This document shows, piece after piece, positions 16,717 to 24,678 of a stretch of 64,000 nt of DNA. The notes beneath the pieces are model-generated. The model saw only the letters and a list, made by a program, of their open reading frames with translations, was not told the DNA's origin and searched no databases. Position numbers and translations under genes: made by a program. Location of the stretch: contig CAZKBQ010000020.1 in assembly GCA_964550855.1 (NCBI GenBank), positions 1-64,000 of the forward strand, given 5' to 3'. Position 1 is the stretch's first letter. Every line of letters begins with the position of its first letter. The DNA is from JAGOBP01 sp964550855. GTDB taxonomy: Bacteria > Chloroflexota > Anaerolineae > Fen-1058.

Positions 16717-18272
16717 GCCGTGGGCAGCGTCTTCAACGGGGTTCCTTGAATGGCGGCGCGCAGCGCTTCCCGGTCGTCCCACGGATACTCCACCTCTCCA
16801 AAACACATGGACTGTTCGTGGCCTTTGCCGCAGGCCAATACCACGTCGCCGGGGCGGGCCAGCGCGCAGGCAAAGGCCAATGCTTCACCGCGATCGGCGA
16901 TGCGCCAGAAATCGACGCCTTCCACCCGGCCTTGATTCTCGATGGCGGCGGCGGTGGCGGCCATGATCTCGTCGAGATTCTCGGTGCGCGGATCCTCGGC
17001 GGTCACGATGATCTTGTCGGCGGCCCGACCGGCCACCTCGCCCATCAGCACACGTTTTTCGCGATCACGCAGGCCCGCGCAGCCAAAGACGACGATGACG
17101 CGGCCCTCGGTCAGATCGCGCGCCGCGGCGATGGCGCTGTCCAGCGCGTTGGGTGTGTGCGCGAAGTCCACGATGGCGGTGTAGTCCTGCCCGGCGTGCA
17201 CGCGCTCCATGCGGCCGGGAATGCCCTTGAGGGCGGCAATCCCCGATCGGGCGGAGGCCGGATCAATACCCAGGGCCGTCACCGTCGCCGCCAGCGCAGC
17301 CAGGCAATTCGAGATGTTGTAGGCGCCCACCAGCGGAGTAGCCAGATCGATGTAGCGCTCGCCGCAGATCGCTTTGAAGTGAATGGCATCGGCGCGGTAG
17401 TCGATGTCGATGGCGGTGCAATCAGCGGGGCAGCAGCGCGCGTAGGTATAAATCGCGGGCGGCCGGCCGTCGGCGGACGCTTCGATCCACTCGCGCAAAT
17501 AGGGATACGACGAATCGTCCAGGTTGAGGATGGCGGCTTTGGGTAAACCCTTATCGGCCGCGCCGGCCAGCGATTGAAACAGCATGCCCTTGGCGGCCCG
17601 GTACGCTTCCAGCGAGCCGTGCACATCCAGGTGCTCGTGGGTGATGTTGGTGACGACGGCGATATCGAATTCGCAGCCGGTCACGCGATGCTGCGCCAGC
17701 CCGTGCGAGGTGGCTTCCAGCACACAATGCGTAAGGCCCGCGTCCACCATTTCACGCAGGTAGCGCTGCACATCATCCGCGTCGGGCGTGGTGGTGTGCA
17801 GGCCAGTGTCCAGCACGCGCTCGCCGATGACGGCGTTGACGGTGCTGATGAGACCCGCTTTCAGGCCGGCCGCCTTCAAGATCGAGTAGATGAGGTTGGC
17901 AGTGGTGGTCTTGCCGTCGGTGCCGGTGACGCCGATCATAATCAGCTGCCGGGCGGGATAGTCGTACCACGCGGCGTTGAGCCACGCAAAGGCTTCCCGG
18001 CCATTGCGCACCCGCAGGTACGGCGCCTGGCGCATGGCAAACGCTTGGTTGACTTCGCTTGCGTCACGCTCGCCCACGATGGCGGCCGCGCCGCGTTCGA
18101 GCGCCTGCGCGATGAAGCGGTGGCCGTCGACGTTCACGCCGGCATAAGCGACGAACAAGGCGCCGGGGATCACCTGGCGCGAGTCGACGGTGATGAGCGT
18201 GATGTCGGGATCGTCGTCGAATGACGGCGTCTGAAAGGCGGGCAGAGCGGCAAGCAGCCGGCAGAGCTTCAT
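16707..18272 (-). CDS. murE: UDP-MurNAc-tripeptide synthetase MurE
   Basis: 521 residues, normal length. N-terminal uridine-binding domain (SRQVIPGALFVAYAGVNVDG), ATP-binding GVTGTDGKTTTANLI, TTTPDADDVQRYL and VLEATSHGLAQHRV with the carbamylated-lysine region, and C-terminal VIVVFGCAG. It adds the third residue of the peptidoglycan stem. The specificity motif that is DNPR in diaminopimelate enzymes reads EDPR (TAEDPRTENLDEI), so the third residue may not be meso-DAP; ornithine is the usual choice in several Chloroflexota and Deinococcus-Thermus (from general knowledge). First gene of the murE-GT2-sugar transferase cluster. Confidence 0.93.
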   Translation of the reverse strand: MKLCRLLAALPAFQTPSFDDDPDITLITVDSRQVIPGALFVAYAGVNVDGHRFIAQALERGAAAIVGERDASEVNQAFAMRQAPYLRVRNGREAFAWLNAAWYDYPARQLIMIGVTGTDGKTTTANLIYSILKAAGLKAGLISTVNAVIGERVLDTGLHTTTPDADDVQRYLREMVDAGLTHCVLEATSHGLAQHRVTGCEFDIAVVTNITHEHLDVHGSLEAYRAAKGMLFQSLAGAADKGLPKAAILNLDDSSYPYLREWIEASADGRPPAIYTYARCCPADCTAIDIDYRADAIHFKAICGERYIDLATPLVGAYNISNCLAALAATVTALGIDPASARSGIAALKGIPGRMERVHAGQDYTAIVDFAHTPNALDSAIAAARDLTEGRVIVVFGCAGLRDREKRVLMGEVAGRAADKIIVTAEDPRTENLDEIMAATAAAIENQGRVEGVDFWRIADRGEALAFACALARPGDVVLACGKGHEQSMCFGEVEYPWDDREALRAAIQGTPLKTLPTAKT

Positions 18273-18322
18273 GCGCGGGATTTTACCAGAGTTTGGACGG
18301 AAGGGCGGGCGCGATGAGGGGG

Positions 18323-19117
18323 CTAAATCCTCACCAGTCTCGCCTCTCGCCTCTCAAACTGCGTCACATATTTCAAGCCCGCTGTCCGCGCCGCCTCCAG
18401 CGCGATCTCCAAATCCGCCCCCAGGTGTTCGGGGCGGTGCGCGTCGGAGCCGAGCGTCACCCGCTCGCCGCCCAGCTCGACATACCACTTCAAAATCTCC
18501 ACGCCCGGCGTCAGCACGCCGCAGGCCGCGCGCAGGCCCTGCGAATTGATGTCCAGCGCGATGCCGTGATCGACGCAGTTCTTCAGCGCGGCGCGAATCG
18601 CCTCTTCATAGCGGCGCAGATCGTACTCGCCATACGCGGGCAGACCGGCGCGCACCACCACGTCGAAATGGCTCAGCACGTCGAAGCCGCCCGCGCGCGT
18701 CATGCGTTCCAACTCCTCGAAAAACAGGCCAAAGGCCGCGTCGGCGGGACGCTCAAAGTATTTTCGATCGAAGACGAGCTCGTCGCCGATCCAGTGCAGC
18801 GAGCCGAGCGCGTAATCAAAGGGATATTGCTGCAGGAGCGTCTGCGCCTCCGCTCGATGGAGGTGCGGCTCACCCAGTTCGATTCCGGCGCGCACGATCA
18901 AGCGATCGGCGAACTCGGCCCGCACCCGATCGATCTCCGCCGCCCACTCGGCCAGCTTGAAATAGCCGGCACACTCATCCAGCGGCTGCAGATCGTAGTG
19001 ATCGGTGAAGCCGATCTCCGGAAGGCCGCGAGCGATCGCGCCGGCGCACTGCTCGGCCATGGCCGCCTGGCAGTCACATGAATAGTGAGAATGCAAATGA
19101 TAGTCGTGTGGAATCAT
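18323..19117 (-). CDS. PHP-domain phosphatase, histidinol-phosphatase (HisK/HisJ)-like
   Basis: 264 residues from ATG 19117 (MIPHDYHLHSHYSCD), which places the first metal-binding motif at the N-terminus as in the family. Further motifs are GFTDHYD, GIELGEPH, GSLHWIGD, SHFDVVVR and GSDAHRPEHLG, covering the metal ligands of the trinuclear PHP site. It probably dephosphorylates histidinol phosphate or a related phosphoester. No other histidine genes are nearby, so the substrate is inferred. Divergent from the small membrane protein at 19185. Confidence 0.82.
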   Translation of the reverse strand: MIPHDYHLHSHYSCDCQAAMAEQCAGAIARGLPEIGFTDHYDLQPLDECAGYFKLAEWAAEIDRVRAEFADRLIVRAGIELGEPHLHRAEAQTLLQQYPFDYALGSLHWIGDELVFDRKYFERPADAAFGLFFEELERMTRAGGFDVLSHFDVVVRAGLPAYGEYDLRRYEEAIRAALKNCVDHGIALDINSQGLRAACGVLTPGVEILKWYVELGGERVTLGSDAHRPEHLGADLEIALEAARTAGLKYVTQFERREARLVRI

Positions 19118-19123
19118 GTCGAG

Positions 19124-19153
19124 TTGTCCCGTCCATTGAGCTTGGACTATAAT
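19124..19153 (+). promoter_or_regulatory. Putative promoter of the small membrane protein gene
   Basis: TTGTCC (19124-19129), 18 bases, TATAAT (19148-19153), about 30 bases before ATG 19185. The -10 element is perfect, the -35 fair. Confidence 0.6.
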
Positions 19154-19184
19154 CTTATCATCCTTGCGCCGCGAGGTCGAAATC

Positions 19185-19706
19185 ATGCGCCATCCGCTGG
19201 CAGCTCTGCCGCCTGACAAACGCACCCGCGTCTTTGCGCCGCTGCTCATCGCCACGCTGCTGATCACCCTCGCCTTTCGCTTCATCGGCCCGGCCTCGCC
19301 CACCATCGTCGATTACGAACTGGCGGGCAGCGTGGACAGCGCCGCGCACCTCATCGGCGCATGGGGTGAGACCGATCGCATTCGCGCGGGCTTCAGCCTC
19401 GGCTTCGACTATCTGTACATGCCCATCTACTCCACGACGATTGCGCTGGCCTGCCTCTGGGGGACAACCGTCATCCGATCGACGTGGTGGCGCCCGCTCG
19501 GTCTGACGCTGGCCTGGGGGTTGTGGCTGGCGGCGATCTTCGATGCGGTGGAGAATCTCGCCCTGATCGTCATGCTCTTCGGCGCGCCGGGCGATCCTTA
19601 TCCCGCCGTCGCGGCCGTTTGCGCCACGCTGAAATTCAGCCTGATCCTGCTGGGCCTGCTCTACGCGGCCGGCAGCGCGGCTGCGCGCGCACTCAACCGC
19701 ATGTAA
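19185..19706 (+). CDS. Small integral membrane protein of unknown function
   Basis: 173 residues from ATG 19185, preceded by GAGG at eight bases. Four hydrophobic segments (about 16-36, 82-102, 108-140, 146-168) separated by short loops. A periplasmic loop follows TM1 (GPASPTIVDYELAGSVDSAAHLI). I do not recognise a family. The layout suggests a small four-helix inner-membrane protein. Upstream of, but not clearly co-transcribed with, the rhodanese-DUF302 pair. Confidence 0.7.
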   Translation: MRHPLAALPPDKRTRVFAPLLIATLLITLAFRFIGPASPTIVDYELAGSVDSAAHLIGAWGETDRIRAGFSLGFDYLYMPIYSTTIALACLWGTTVIRSTWWRPLGLTLAWGLWLAAIFDAVENLALIVMLFGAPGDPYPAVAAVCATLKFSLILLGLLYAAGSAAARALNRM

Positions 19707-19737
19707 CTTTCAGGGACAATCGACATCTAAGTCAGTG

Positions 19738-20127
19738 ATGTTCTCAACGGCCAGCCTCACCATGATCTCACTCGGACAAATTCTGGGCCAACCCGCGCCG
19801 GAGTTGAAACCGGCGGAACTCCGCCAACGCCTGGACGATGCGCAGCCGCCGCTGATCCTGGATGTGCGTCAGCCGCGCGAATTTCGCACGGGGCACATCC
19901 GCGGCGCGGAGCCGGTGCCGCTGGCCCGGCTGGCCCGCCTCGCGCCCGATTTGCCGCGCAACCGAGACGTGGTGTGCATCTGCCGGACCGGCCGGCGCAG
20001 CCGCGCGGCGGCGCGTCAGCTGGGCAAAGCCGGGGTGCGCGCCTTTAATCTGGAAGGCGGCATGCTGGCCTGGTATCGGGCCGGCCTGCCGGTGGATAAG
20101 CTAGCAGCAGATAAGGAGCAGTCATGA
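19738..20127 (+). CDS. Single-domain rhodanese-like protein
   Basis: About 129 residues; the start is uncertain between GTG 19735, ATG 19738 and ATG 19765 (MISLGQILG). Rhodanese core: PLILDVRQPREFRTGHIRGAEPVPL and the active-site loop CICRTGRRS with the sulfur-carrying cysteine, ending NLEGGMLAWYRAGLPV. Single-domain rhodaneses carry persulfide sulfur for many purposes. Its stop overlaps the next start (ATGA at 20124-20127), so it is translationally coupled to the DUF302 gene. Confidence 0.88.
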   Translation: MFSTASLTMISLGQILGQPAPELKPAELRQRLDDAQPPLILDVRQPREFRTGHIRGAEPVPLARLARLAPDLPRNRDVVCICRTGRRSRAAARQLGKAGVRAFNLEGGMLAWYRAGLPVDKLAADKEQS

Positions 20128-20519
20128 GCAATTCGCTGGGTCACACCGTGAAACTGCAAACCGATTATGAAACCGCGCTTCAAAAAGTCACCGACGCGCT
20201 GAAGGCCGAAGGCTTTGGCGTGCTGACCGAGATCGACGTGAAGGCCACGCTGAAGAAGAAACTGGATGTGGATTTTCGCCCATACAAGATTCTGGGCGCG
20301 TGCAACCCGCCGCTGGCGTATCGCGCTCTGACAGCCGCGCCGGAAGTGGGTCTGCTGCTGCCGTGTAACGTGACGGTGGCGCAGGCCGACGATGGCGTCG
20401 AAGTGAGCCTCGTCGATCCGATCGGCATGCTGGGCTTTGTGGCGCATCCCGATCTGGAACCGGTCGCCGAGGAAGCGCGTCAGCGGCTGGCGCGCGTGGC
20501 GCAGGCGCTGGCCGAATAA
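20124..20519 (+). CDS. DUF302 family protein
   Basis: 131 residues: LQTDYETALQKVTDALKAEGFGVLTEIDV, DVDFRPYKILGACNPPLAYRAL, GLLLPCNVTVAQ and EVSLVDPIGML are the conserved DUF302 blocks. There are two conserved cysteines (ACNPP, LPCNV). The biochemical role is not established. The family is often found beside sulfur-transfer genes, which fits the coupled rhodanese upstream. Confidence 0.9.
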   Translation: MSNSLGHTVKLQTDYETALQKVTDALKAEGFGVLTEIDVKATLKKKLDVDFRPYKILGACNPPLAYRALTAAPEVGLLLPCNVTVAQADDGVEVSLVDPIGMLGFVAHPDLEPVAEEARQRLARVAQALAE

Positions 20520-20591
20520 GAGTCACAGGTGGGCGCGCCCGGCGGGCGCAGGTGTCCAGCGGGGGCAGAGCCGATCCGGTACAGTGGTCAC

Positions 20592-22547
20592 TTACTGCGG
20601 CTGAACCACAATCCTGGACAACAGCAACCGATCACCGCGATCGACGCCGGTCGCGTCGAAGATGCGCCAGCGTACATTATCGGCGTAAGAGTACGCGCCG
20701 ATCTCCAGTTGATACATCCCCGGTTCCAACCCGCAGGGCAGCTGCAGATCATTCTGCTGCACCCACACATCGCCGGTGCGCCAGCCCGCCGTGGGATAGC
20801 CCAGCAGATCGCGCCCGACCTTCAATTCGCCGTGCTCGTCCAGCAGATGCACGAACAGCGACAGCGGCAGCTGCTGCGCGTCCACGTCGTGCGCCACACG
20901 CCACACCATCCAGAAGTGCGCCCACTCGCACGCTTTGGCGCTCGAAGCCGCTTCGTAACCCAGAAAATCCAGCGCTTCGCCCACCCGGATCGGCGCAGTC
21001 AGCAGTGCGCCATCGTCCGCTGCCGCCACCGTGCTGATCGGCAGGCGCGGCGGTGTGGTGAGATCGAACACCTCAAAGGCGGGAGCGCCGTCGGCAAAGG
21101 CGATCGTTGCCTGCGGCGACGGCAGGAATCGATCGCGCAAGGCCGGATCGATGGGCGAATAGACCGGTGAGATCAGCAGCCCCGATCGGGCTGGAAACAC
21201 GATCGAGAACGCCCGATCCACCCAACGCACGTCGTGCTTCGTCGGCAATTGAAAATCGAACAGGAATGGATCGAGATCGCGCGGATTCGTGCCCGCGACA
21301 ATGATCGGCTCGTCGGCCGGCTGTTGTTCGATCCATTTTGCGGCTAAAGCCAGATCAGTGCGATAGACCTCACGCACGTCCGATCGATTGGGCCACACCT
21401 CAAAGTAATCGCGAATCGTCAGCACGCCGTTCAGTCCAACCACAGCGATCACCAACAGCGTCATGCCGAGCCGCCGTGCGGCGAAGAATCTGGCTGCCAG
21501 CCACTCCAGCGCCAGCGCCGGAAACAGAAACGTCACCGGCAGCGAGGCGCTGGCGCGCAGGAATGAGGGCGCGGCATCGCTGAGCATCGAGGGCAGCAAA
21601 CCGATCGGCAGCCAGAGCAGTGCAAAGCGCTGGCGCGGTTCACGCCACTTGCTGAGCGCAAGCAACAGGCCCGCGTAAAACAGGGCGCTCGTGATCGGAT
21701 CGAAGACCGGTCGGCCCGGCAGGTTGTAACGCGCGATCGGATCACCGCCGAACGAAAACATGCCCACGGTATCGAGCGTGTAGCGCAGCACCGGACCAAA
21801 GTCGCCGTTAAGCGCGGCCTGTAATGGCGCACTCAATTGCTGCAGGCGCAGGTCGGCCTGGGGCAGCGTGGCGAGCGTGTAGCCCAGCGGCGCAAACACC
21901 ACCGCAGCCGTGATGAGCGTGACGAGCAGCGGTCGATTGATGCGGCGAGCGGCGATCGATTCCAACAGCCAGAAGAGCACGACGATCACCGGCAGCGTGC
22001 GCGCAGCGGGATATGTGTAAAGCGCCAACCCCAGCGCCACACCGGCGATCACAAATGGTACATAGCGGCTGCGCTGTCGGCTGCTGATCACCGGATCTTC
22101 AATGCCCCTGAACAACAGCCAGGCCGCCAGCGCGGCCATCATCGGCACCGAAGCGGCCCGCAAGCCCACCCGGCTGAGAAAGAGGGGCCAAAAATTCACG
22201 GTTAGCAAAGCCGCGGCGATCAACGCGGTGCGTTGATTAAAGGCGCGTCTAATCCACAGGTAAGTGAAGACCACGGTCAGCGTCCCGCAGATCACGGCGG
22301 CGAGGCGGATGCCCAACTCATTGTGACCCAACAGCCCGACGGTGATCGCCATCAGGTAGATGAACAGCGGCTCGTTGCCCGCGTTGGACGTGAAGTACAG
22401 CGGCCGCTCGCCCAGCAGCACCGTCACCGCGTCGTGGCCGTGAAAGACTTCGTCGTGCTGCAGGCCCGGCGGCACGTCGGTCAACGCGATCAGGCGCAGC
22501 GCCAGCGCGACGGTGAGGATGAGTAAGACAGGCAGAAAGCGGCGCAT
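20592..22547 (-). CDS. Membrane glycosyltransferase of the PMT/ArnT (GT39/GT83-like) superfamily
   Basis: 651 residues, about eleven membrane helices up to about residue 400, with the catalytic acid motif near the start (PPGLQHDEVFHGHDAV). A soluble C-terminal beta-rich domain (about 490-651; FVHLLDEHGELKVGRDLLGYP, LPCGLEPGMYQLEIGAY) is, in my experience, common on Chloroflexota members. Such enzymes move sugars from polyprenyl phosphate to proteins or glycans on the outer membrane face. It is followed by a second, diverged member, so the pair probably serves surface glycosylation. Confidence 0.8.
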   Translation of the reverse strand: MRRFLPVLLILTVALALRLIALTDVPPGLQHDEVFHGHDAVTVLLGERPLYFTSNAGNEPLFIYLMAITVGLLGHNELGIRLAAVICGTLTVVFTYLWIRRAFNQRTALIAAALLTVNFWPLFLSRVGLRAASVPMMAALAAWLLFRGIEDPVISSRQRSRYVPFVIAGVALGLALYTYPAARTLPVIVVLFWLLESIAARRINRPLLVTLITAAVVFAPLGYTLATLPQADLRLQQLSAPLQAALNGDFGPVLRYTLDTVGMFSFGGDPIARYNLPGRPVFDPITSALFYAGLLLALSKWREPRQRFALLWLPIGLLPSMLSDAAPSFLRASASLPVTFLFPALALEWLAARFFAARRLGMTLLVIAVVGLNGVLTIRDYFEVWPNRSDVREVYRTDLALAAKWIEQQPADEPIIVAGTNPRDLDPFLFDFQLPTKHDVRWVDRAFSIVFPARSGLLISPVYSPIDPALRDRFLPSPQATIAFADGAPAFEVFDLTTPPRLPISTVAAADDGALLTAPIRVGEALDFLGYEAASSAKACEWAHFWMVWRVAHDVDAQQLPLSLFVHLLDEHGELKVGRDLLGYPTAGWRTGDVWVQQNDLQLPCGLEPGMYQLEIGAYSYADNVRWRIFDATGVDRGDRLLLSRIVVQPQ

Positions 22548-22589
22548 GGGGAGTTGGCTGGATAGTTGGTTAGTCGGCCCGCAGACGAA

Positions 22590-23942
22590 TCAGGCCGCGA
22601 GTTTGGGGATGATGTAGTTTTGCAGCGCGACGACGCACAACCGCGCCAGGTACACGTAGATCAGCGCAAAGACGACGAGCTGCGCCTCGTCGAGCCACGG
22701 CGTCAGATCGCGCCGTGATCCGGCGGTGAGCCTGATCGCCAGCGACTTGAGCTTGCTCAACCACTGATCGATGCCCAGCGCGAACGCCAACCCGATCGGG
22801 ATCAGCGCCGGGAATAAGTATCGTCCCTGATGCTGCACAAACGTGAGGTTGTAATAGATCAAGCCGCCCAACGTGAGCACAGTGAGCAGCGCCAGCAAGA
22901 CGCGACGCGGCTCGCCACAGCCGGCATCGCGCTGCCTGCATCTTTCAACCAGCCGCCACGCCCACCCGATCAAAGCCATCGCCGACAGCGCGCCCAGCAC
23001 CCGGTACACACTGTCCGGCATCGGCACGGCCATCCAGCCGAACTGTCCCCAGAACGAGTGGAACGTCGTCGTCAGCGCCTCAACGACCAGGCCGCCGACG
23101 CCGTAGCGGGTCAGCCAGTCGGCGGTGGCGGGCTGCCCGACGACGACGGCGTTATGCCGCGCCAGTCCCAGCATGTCCAAGCCGCCGTACACGCCCAGGT
23201 TACGCAGCCACCACAGCGCGCCCAGCGCCAGTGCCGGCGCAAAGACCAGCGCGTAGGCGGACGGCCGCCGCACCCGCGACAGCGCGAGGGCGACCACGGG
23301 CACGGCAGTGTAGTACACCGTGGCCTTGGTCAGCAACCCCAGGCCCAGCGTCAGGCCCAGCAGCCAGAGCGCGCGGCTCGTCGGCCGGCCCGGGCGGAAC
23401 AGCCGCAGGCTCTGATACACCGCCAGGGCAATCAGCAGTTCTGCTAATGCATCGCTGTTGACGGCCGACAGCATGGCGAGATGCTGCGGCACAAACGCAA
23501 CGAAGGCAGCCGTTCCGATCGGGATGATCAACCGATCGGGGTACAGCTCCGCGCCGATGAGATACGCCACGACGATCAACGCTCCGCCCAGCGTCAGCGA
23601 AAACAACCGCAGGGGCACTAGCCAGCCGTCCGTCAGCGCGTAGACCGGCGCGGCCAGCAGGTAATACAGCGGCGGCGAATAATTCTCGTAGCGCAGCGGC
23701 TCGATCGACATCGACTGCGTGTTCTGCGGCGTGCGTGTGAAGGTTTCGTTGTAAGCCTGATCGTAGTCGCCGGCCCTCAGCACCGGCAGCGCGCCGTGCT
23801 CCGCGATGAACTTGATGTAGTTGTAGTGCGCGGGTTCGTCGGGCGCCTGCCACGGCGGCGTGGAAATGGCGTAGGCCGCGCCAATGGCACCATACGCGAT
23901 CAGGATCGCCAGCAGCAGCAGCGTGGCGGTGGAACGGGACAT
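22590..23942 (-). CDS. PMT-type membrane glycosyltransferase, second copy
   Basis: 450 residues from ATG 23942 (MSRSTATLLLLAILIAYG). Starting farther upstream would read the intergenic repeat as protein. The first periplasmic loop carries PPWQAPDEPAHYNYIKF with the acidic pair of the family, followed by about ten helices. It is shorter than its neighbour and lacks the C-terminal soluble domain. Little sequence is shared with the gene at 20592 beyond the fold. Substrate unknown. Confidence 0.75.
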   Translation of the reverse strand: MSRSTATLLLLAILIAYGAIGAAYAISTPPWQAPDEPAHYNYIKFIAEHGALPVLRAGDYDQAYNETFTRTPQNTQSMSIEPLRYENYSPPLYYLLAAPVYALTDGWLVPLRLFSLTLGGALIVVAYLIGAELYPDRLIIPIGTAAFVAFVPQHLAMLSAVNSDALAELLIALAVYQSLRLFRPGRPTSRALWLLGLTLGLGLLTKATVYYTAVPVVALALSRVRRPSAYALVFAPALALGALWWLRNLGVYGGLDMLGLARHNAVVVGQPATADWLTRYGVGGLVVEALTTTFHSFWGQFGWMAVPMPDSVYRVLGALSAMALIGWAWRLVERCRQRDAGCGEPRRVLLALLTVLTLGGLIYYNLTFVQHQGRYLFPALIPIGLAFALGIDQWLSKLKSLAIRLTAGSRRDLTPWLDEAQLVVFALIYVYLARLCVVALQNYIIPKLAA

Positions 23943-23989
23943 GAGGCAATTGTAATGCGGATTGAGGATTGCGTAAAACGAGGGAAGCC

Positions 23990-24060
23990 GGTAACGAGTA
24001 ACGAGTAATGCGTAAACGGCGCCGTTACGCATTACGCTTTACGCATTACTCATTACGCTT
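23990..24060. repeat. Iterated TAACGAG/TAATGCG repeat forming a hairpin
   Basis: TAACGAGTAACGAGTAATGCG, then the reverse series. GTAATGCGTAA (24005-24015) pairs perfectly with TTACGCATTAC (24025-24035) around a 9-base loop. It lies between comEA and the glycosyltransferase gene. Confidence 0.8.
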
Positions 24061-24066
24061 GACCCT

Positions 24067-24663
24067 TCACGGCCCCACCGTGATCCGGTTTTTGATCTTT
24101 TCAAACAGCGCCGGGCCGATGCCTTTGACGTTGTCGATCTCCTCGATGGTCTGGAATGGGCCGTGGGCGGTGCGGTAATCGATGATGGCCTGCGCGATGG
24201 ACGGGCCGATGCCGGGCAGCGTATCAAGCTCCTCCAGCGTGGCGGTGTTGATGTTGATCAGCGCCCCGATCGCACCACCGCCCGATCGGGTATTGGTGTT
24301 GACCGACGGCGCCTCGCCCCGGCGCGGCACGTGGACTTGTTGTTGATCGTTCAGGCGCAGCGCCAGGTTGACGTGATCGAGATCGGCGTCCGCGGCGGCG
24401 CCGCCCGCCGCGGCGATGGCGTCCTTCACCAGCGATCCGAGCGGCAGCGTATACACATCCGGCTGCTTGACCGCGCCGCTGACGTAGACGTTGATCGGCG
24501 CGGGCGTCGGCGTCACGGGATCGAGCGTGGGGCGCGGCTGCAGCGTAATCGTCATCACCGGCCCGGCCGGCTCCGGCCGCTTGAGGATCACGTACACGAC
24601 AAACAGCCCCAGCGCGCTGACGACAATGAGAAACACCGTGCGGGCAAGTTTCAGCCGATCCAT
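24067..24663 (-). CDS. comEA: ComEA-like DNA-binding competence protein
   Basis: 198 residues. One N-terminal membrane anchor (about 6-27), a Pro/Thr-rich spacer, an SLBB domain (about 57-115; NVYVSGAVKQPDVYTLP) and a C-terminal double helix-hairpin-helix (about 133-196; ININTATLEELDTLPGIGP, then NVKGIGPALFEKIKNRI). This is the complete ComEA architecture. ComEA binds incoming double-stranded DNA outside the membrane. No comEC lies nearby. It is 15 bases after metG, so it may share its transcript. Confidence 0.92.
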   Translation of the reverse strand: MDRLKLARTVFLIVVSALGLFVVYVILKRPEPAGPVMTITLQPRPTLDPVTPTPAPINVYVSGAVKQPDVYTLPLGSLVKDAIAAAGGAAADADLDHVNLALRLNDQQQVHVPRRGEAPSVNTNTRSGGGAIGALININTATLEELDTLPGIGPSIAQAIIDYRTAHGPFQTIEEIDNVKGIGPALFEKIKNRITVGP

Positions 24664-24678
24664 GCTGCGGCTCCGCGA

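Noticed and set aside
23990..24060. CRISPR array
   Set aside because: Units are 7-8 bases, imperfect and without spacers of constant size; no cas gene.
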